64,000 bases of DNA from Methylobacterium fujisawaense (GTDB taxonomy: Bacteria > Pseudomonadota > Alphaproteobacteria > Rhizobiales > Beijerinckiaceae), in contig NZ_JACJIM010000007.1 in NCBI RefSeq assembly GCF_014138435.1, positions 124,001-188,000 of the forward strand, written 5' to 3'. Each line of letters opens with the position of its first letter. Position 1 is the stretch's first letter. Both the position numbers and the translations under genes were made by a program. Positions 62,480 to 64,000 of this stretch are shown one piece after another. The notes below the pieces were generated by a model. It had not been told where the DNA came from. It was given only the letters and a program-made list of their open reading frames with translations, and ran no database searches.

Positions 62480-63688
62480 ATGGCCGCAACCCGGCGCCCC
62501 GGTCGCAACCACCTCTTCATTCCCGGCCCCACGAACATCCCGGAGCGCGTCCTGCGCGCCATGCATGTGCCGTCGGAGGATCACCGCTCGCCGAGCTTCC
62601 CCGAGCTGGTGAAGCCGCTGCTCCAGGACTCCAAGATGGTGTTCGGCTCGACCGCCGGGACGGTCATCCTGTTCCCGTCCTCGGGCACCGGCATCTGGGA
62701 ATCGGCCCTGTCCAACACCCTCTGCCGCGGCGACACGGTGCTGACCTCGCGCTACGGCCAGTTCAGCCACCTCTGGGTCGACATGGCCCAGCGCCTCGGC
62801 CTCGACGTGGTCGTCCAGGAGGAGGAGTGGGGCACCGGCGCCGATCCGCAGAAGATCGAGGAGGCCCTGCGCGCCGACAAGGACCATAAGATCAAGGCCG
62901 TCATGGTCGTCCACAACGAGACCGCCACGGGCGTCACCAGCGACATCGGCGCGGTGCGCAAGGCGATCGACGCCGCCGGCCACCCGGCCCTGCTGTTCGT
63001 GGACGGCATCTCGTCGATCGGCTCGCTGCCGTTCTACATGGACGACTGGAAGGTCGACTGCGCCATCGCGGGCTCCCAGAAGGGCTTCATGCTGCCGGCC
63101 GGCCTCGGCCTGATCTGCATCAGCCCGAAGGCGCTCAAGATCGCCGAGGGCGGCACCGGCCGCAACGACCGGCTCGGCCATGCCTACTTCGCCTGGAAGG
63201 ACCAGCTGGCCGCCAACGCCACCGGCTACTTCCCCTACACCCCCGTCCTGCCGCTGCTCTACGGCCTGCGTGAGGCCCTGGCGATCGTGAAGGAGGAGGG
63301 GCTGGAGAACGTCTACCACCGCCATCACGTGCTCGCCGAGGCGACCCGTCAGGCGGTGGCGGCCTGGGGCCTCAAGCCCTGCGCCAAGGAGCCGAAGTGG
63401 AACTCCGACACGGTCACGGCGATCGTGGTGCCGGAGGGCGCCGACGCCGCCAAGGTGATCATCCACGCCTACGAGCGCTACAACCTGTCGCTCGGGGCCG
63501 GCCTCTCGAAAGTCGCCGGCAAGGTGTTCCGCATCGGCCACCTGGGCGACCTGAACGAGCTCTCGCTGCTGGGCGCCATCGCGGGCGCCGAGATGGCCAT
63601 GATCGATTGCGGCATCAAGGTCACGCCGGGCTCGGGCGTCGCCGCCGCCTCCAGCTATCTGCGCGAGAATCCGCTGCATAAGGCGTAA
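62480..63688 (+). CDS. sgaA: serine-glyoxylate aminotransferase
   Basis: A 402-residue PLP enzyme that converts serine and glyoxylate to hydroxypyruvate and glycine, the first step in the regeneration arm of the serine cycle. HLFIPGPTNIPERVLRAMHVPSEDHRSP, FPSSGTGIWESAL and the PLP lysine K201 in AGSQKGFMLP are typical. A strong GGAGGAAA ribosome site precedes ATG 62480. Length agrees with the Methylobacterium enzyme. It precedes hprA by about 100 bases. Confidence 0.97.
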   Translation: MAATRRPGRNHLFIPGPTNIPERVLRAMHVPSEDHRSPSFPELVKPLLQDSKMVFGSTAGTVILFPSSGTGIWESALSNTLCRGDTVLTSRYGQFSHLWVDMAQRLGLDVVVQEEEWGTGADPQKIEEALRADKDHKIKAVMVVHNETATGVTSDIGAVRKAIDAAGHPALLFVDGISSIGSLPFYMDDWKVDCAIAGSQKGFMLPAGLGLICISPKALKIAEGGTGRNDRLGHAYFAWKDQLAANATGYFPYTPVLPLLYGLREALAIVKEEGLENVYHRHHVLAEATRQAVAAWGLKPCAKEPKWNSDTVTAIVVPEGADAAKVIIHAYERYNLSLGAGLSKVAGKVFRIGHLGDLNELSLLGAIAGAEMAMIDCGIKVTPGSGVAAASSYLRENPLHKA

Positions 63689-63791
63689 TCGGCGCACGCG
63701 ATCGGGGCGGGGCCGGGTTGCCGGGCCCGCCCCGACGCGCAAGTAAGAACAAGACTATCGAGGAAACTGCCCGTCGTACGAGAGGGGTCCT

Positions 63792-64000
63792 ATGACCAAG
63801 AAGATCGTGTTCCTGGATCGTGAATCCCTCGATGCCAGGGTCCGACCGTTCAACTTCCCGCACGAATACGTCGAGCACGACTCGACCTGGACGCCGGAAG
63901 AGATCGTCTCCCGCCTCCAGGGGGCGGAGATCGCGCTGATCAACAAGGTCCCGATGCGGGCCGAGACGCTGAAGCAGCTCCCCGACCTGAAGCTGATCGC
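63792..64000 (+). CDS. hprA: hydroxypyruvate reductase (partial, 5' end)
   Basis: The first 69 codons of an NADH-dependent hydroxypyruvate reductase of the D-2-hydroxyacid dehydrogenase family: MTKKIVFLDRESLDA, FNFPHEYVEHDSTWTPEEI, GAEIALINKVPMRAETLKQ. This N-terminus is nearly that of the Methylobacterium extorquens enzyme as I remember it. It reduces hydroxypyruvate made by SgaA to glycerate. The gene is cut by the window edge. Confidence 0.96.
   Translation, partial: MTKKIVFLDRESLDARVRPFNFPHEYVEHDSTWTPEEIVSRLQGAEIALINKVPMRAETLKQLPDLKLI

Overview
This is a GC-rich alphaproteobacterial chromosome segment, almost certainly from Methylobacterium in the broad sense. The strongest pointer is the right end, where a serine-glyoxylate aminotransferase gene is followed by the start of an NADH-dependent hydroxypyruvate reductase gene, the sgaA-hprA pair that opens the serine-cycle cluster of methylotrophs. 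Rhizobiales-type gene blocks agree with this: cobS/cobT with bolA and a DnaJ-like gene; Tim44-mltA-smr near secB; and S4-fdxA-carD-rpoH next to a Suv3-like helicase. I see about 57 protein-coding genes, two of them cut by the window edges. I see no rRNA, no tRNA I could support, no CRISPR, no prophage and no complete insertion sequence, so this is mostly core chromosome.

Layout. 1-5 kb: a gene tail, an FAD disulfide reductase, then a photoreceptor pair in which a bacteriophytochrome kinase carries a photoactive-yellow-protein-like domain and overlaps its heme oxygenase gene by four bases. 5-14 kb: a LysR regulator divergent from a YdcZ-type membrane protein, then gmk, yicC, a PAS protein, mltG, mutM, smr, mltA and a Tim44-like gene, mostly leftward. 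14-24 kb: secB, an MFS transporter, rpoH, carD, fdxA, an S4 protein, a large Suv3-like helicase and small secreted or DUF proteins. 25-31 kb: rpmB faces cobT across an interspersed palindromic repeat; cobT, a DUF29 gene and cobS run leftward (aerobic cobaltochelatase), followed by divergent dnaJ-like and bolA genes and arfB.

31-37 kb: a YoaK membrane protein, a TPR-methyltransferase, and a translationally coupled trio of ligase-associated exonuclease, ATP-dependent DNA ligase and YjbQ; then a lone flagellar hook/rod-type gene with a CtrA-like half-site upstream. 37-44 kb: a leftward RND efflux operon (adaptor, pump, outer-membrane factor). 44-57 kb: a COG0523 metal-chaperone GTPase behind a Zur-like palindrome, an O-antigen-ligase-type membrane protein, a large hybrid histidine kinase, small stress-type proteins, a type II NADH dehydrogenase, a zeta-type GST, moaB, an APC permease, a short GT2-like protein and a radical SAM protein. 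57-64 kb: a chemoreceptor whose first 180 bases are strikingly AT-rich, rnhB, a GT4 glycosyltransferase with an LpxH-like phosphohydrolase, and the serine-cycle start.

The most unusual item is the PYP-like/phytochrome fusion. The PYP-like domain aligns to photoactive yellow protein without gaps but has lost the chromophore cysteine and the Tyr/Glu pair that tunes the chromophore, while the bilin-binding machinery of the phytochrome part is intact. Other items of note are the Zur-like operator, the repeat inserted in frame in the DNA ligase, the compositional break in the chemoreceptor, and the Ala/Glu-then-Arg/Gly tail of the helicase.
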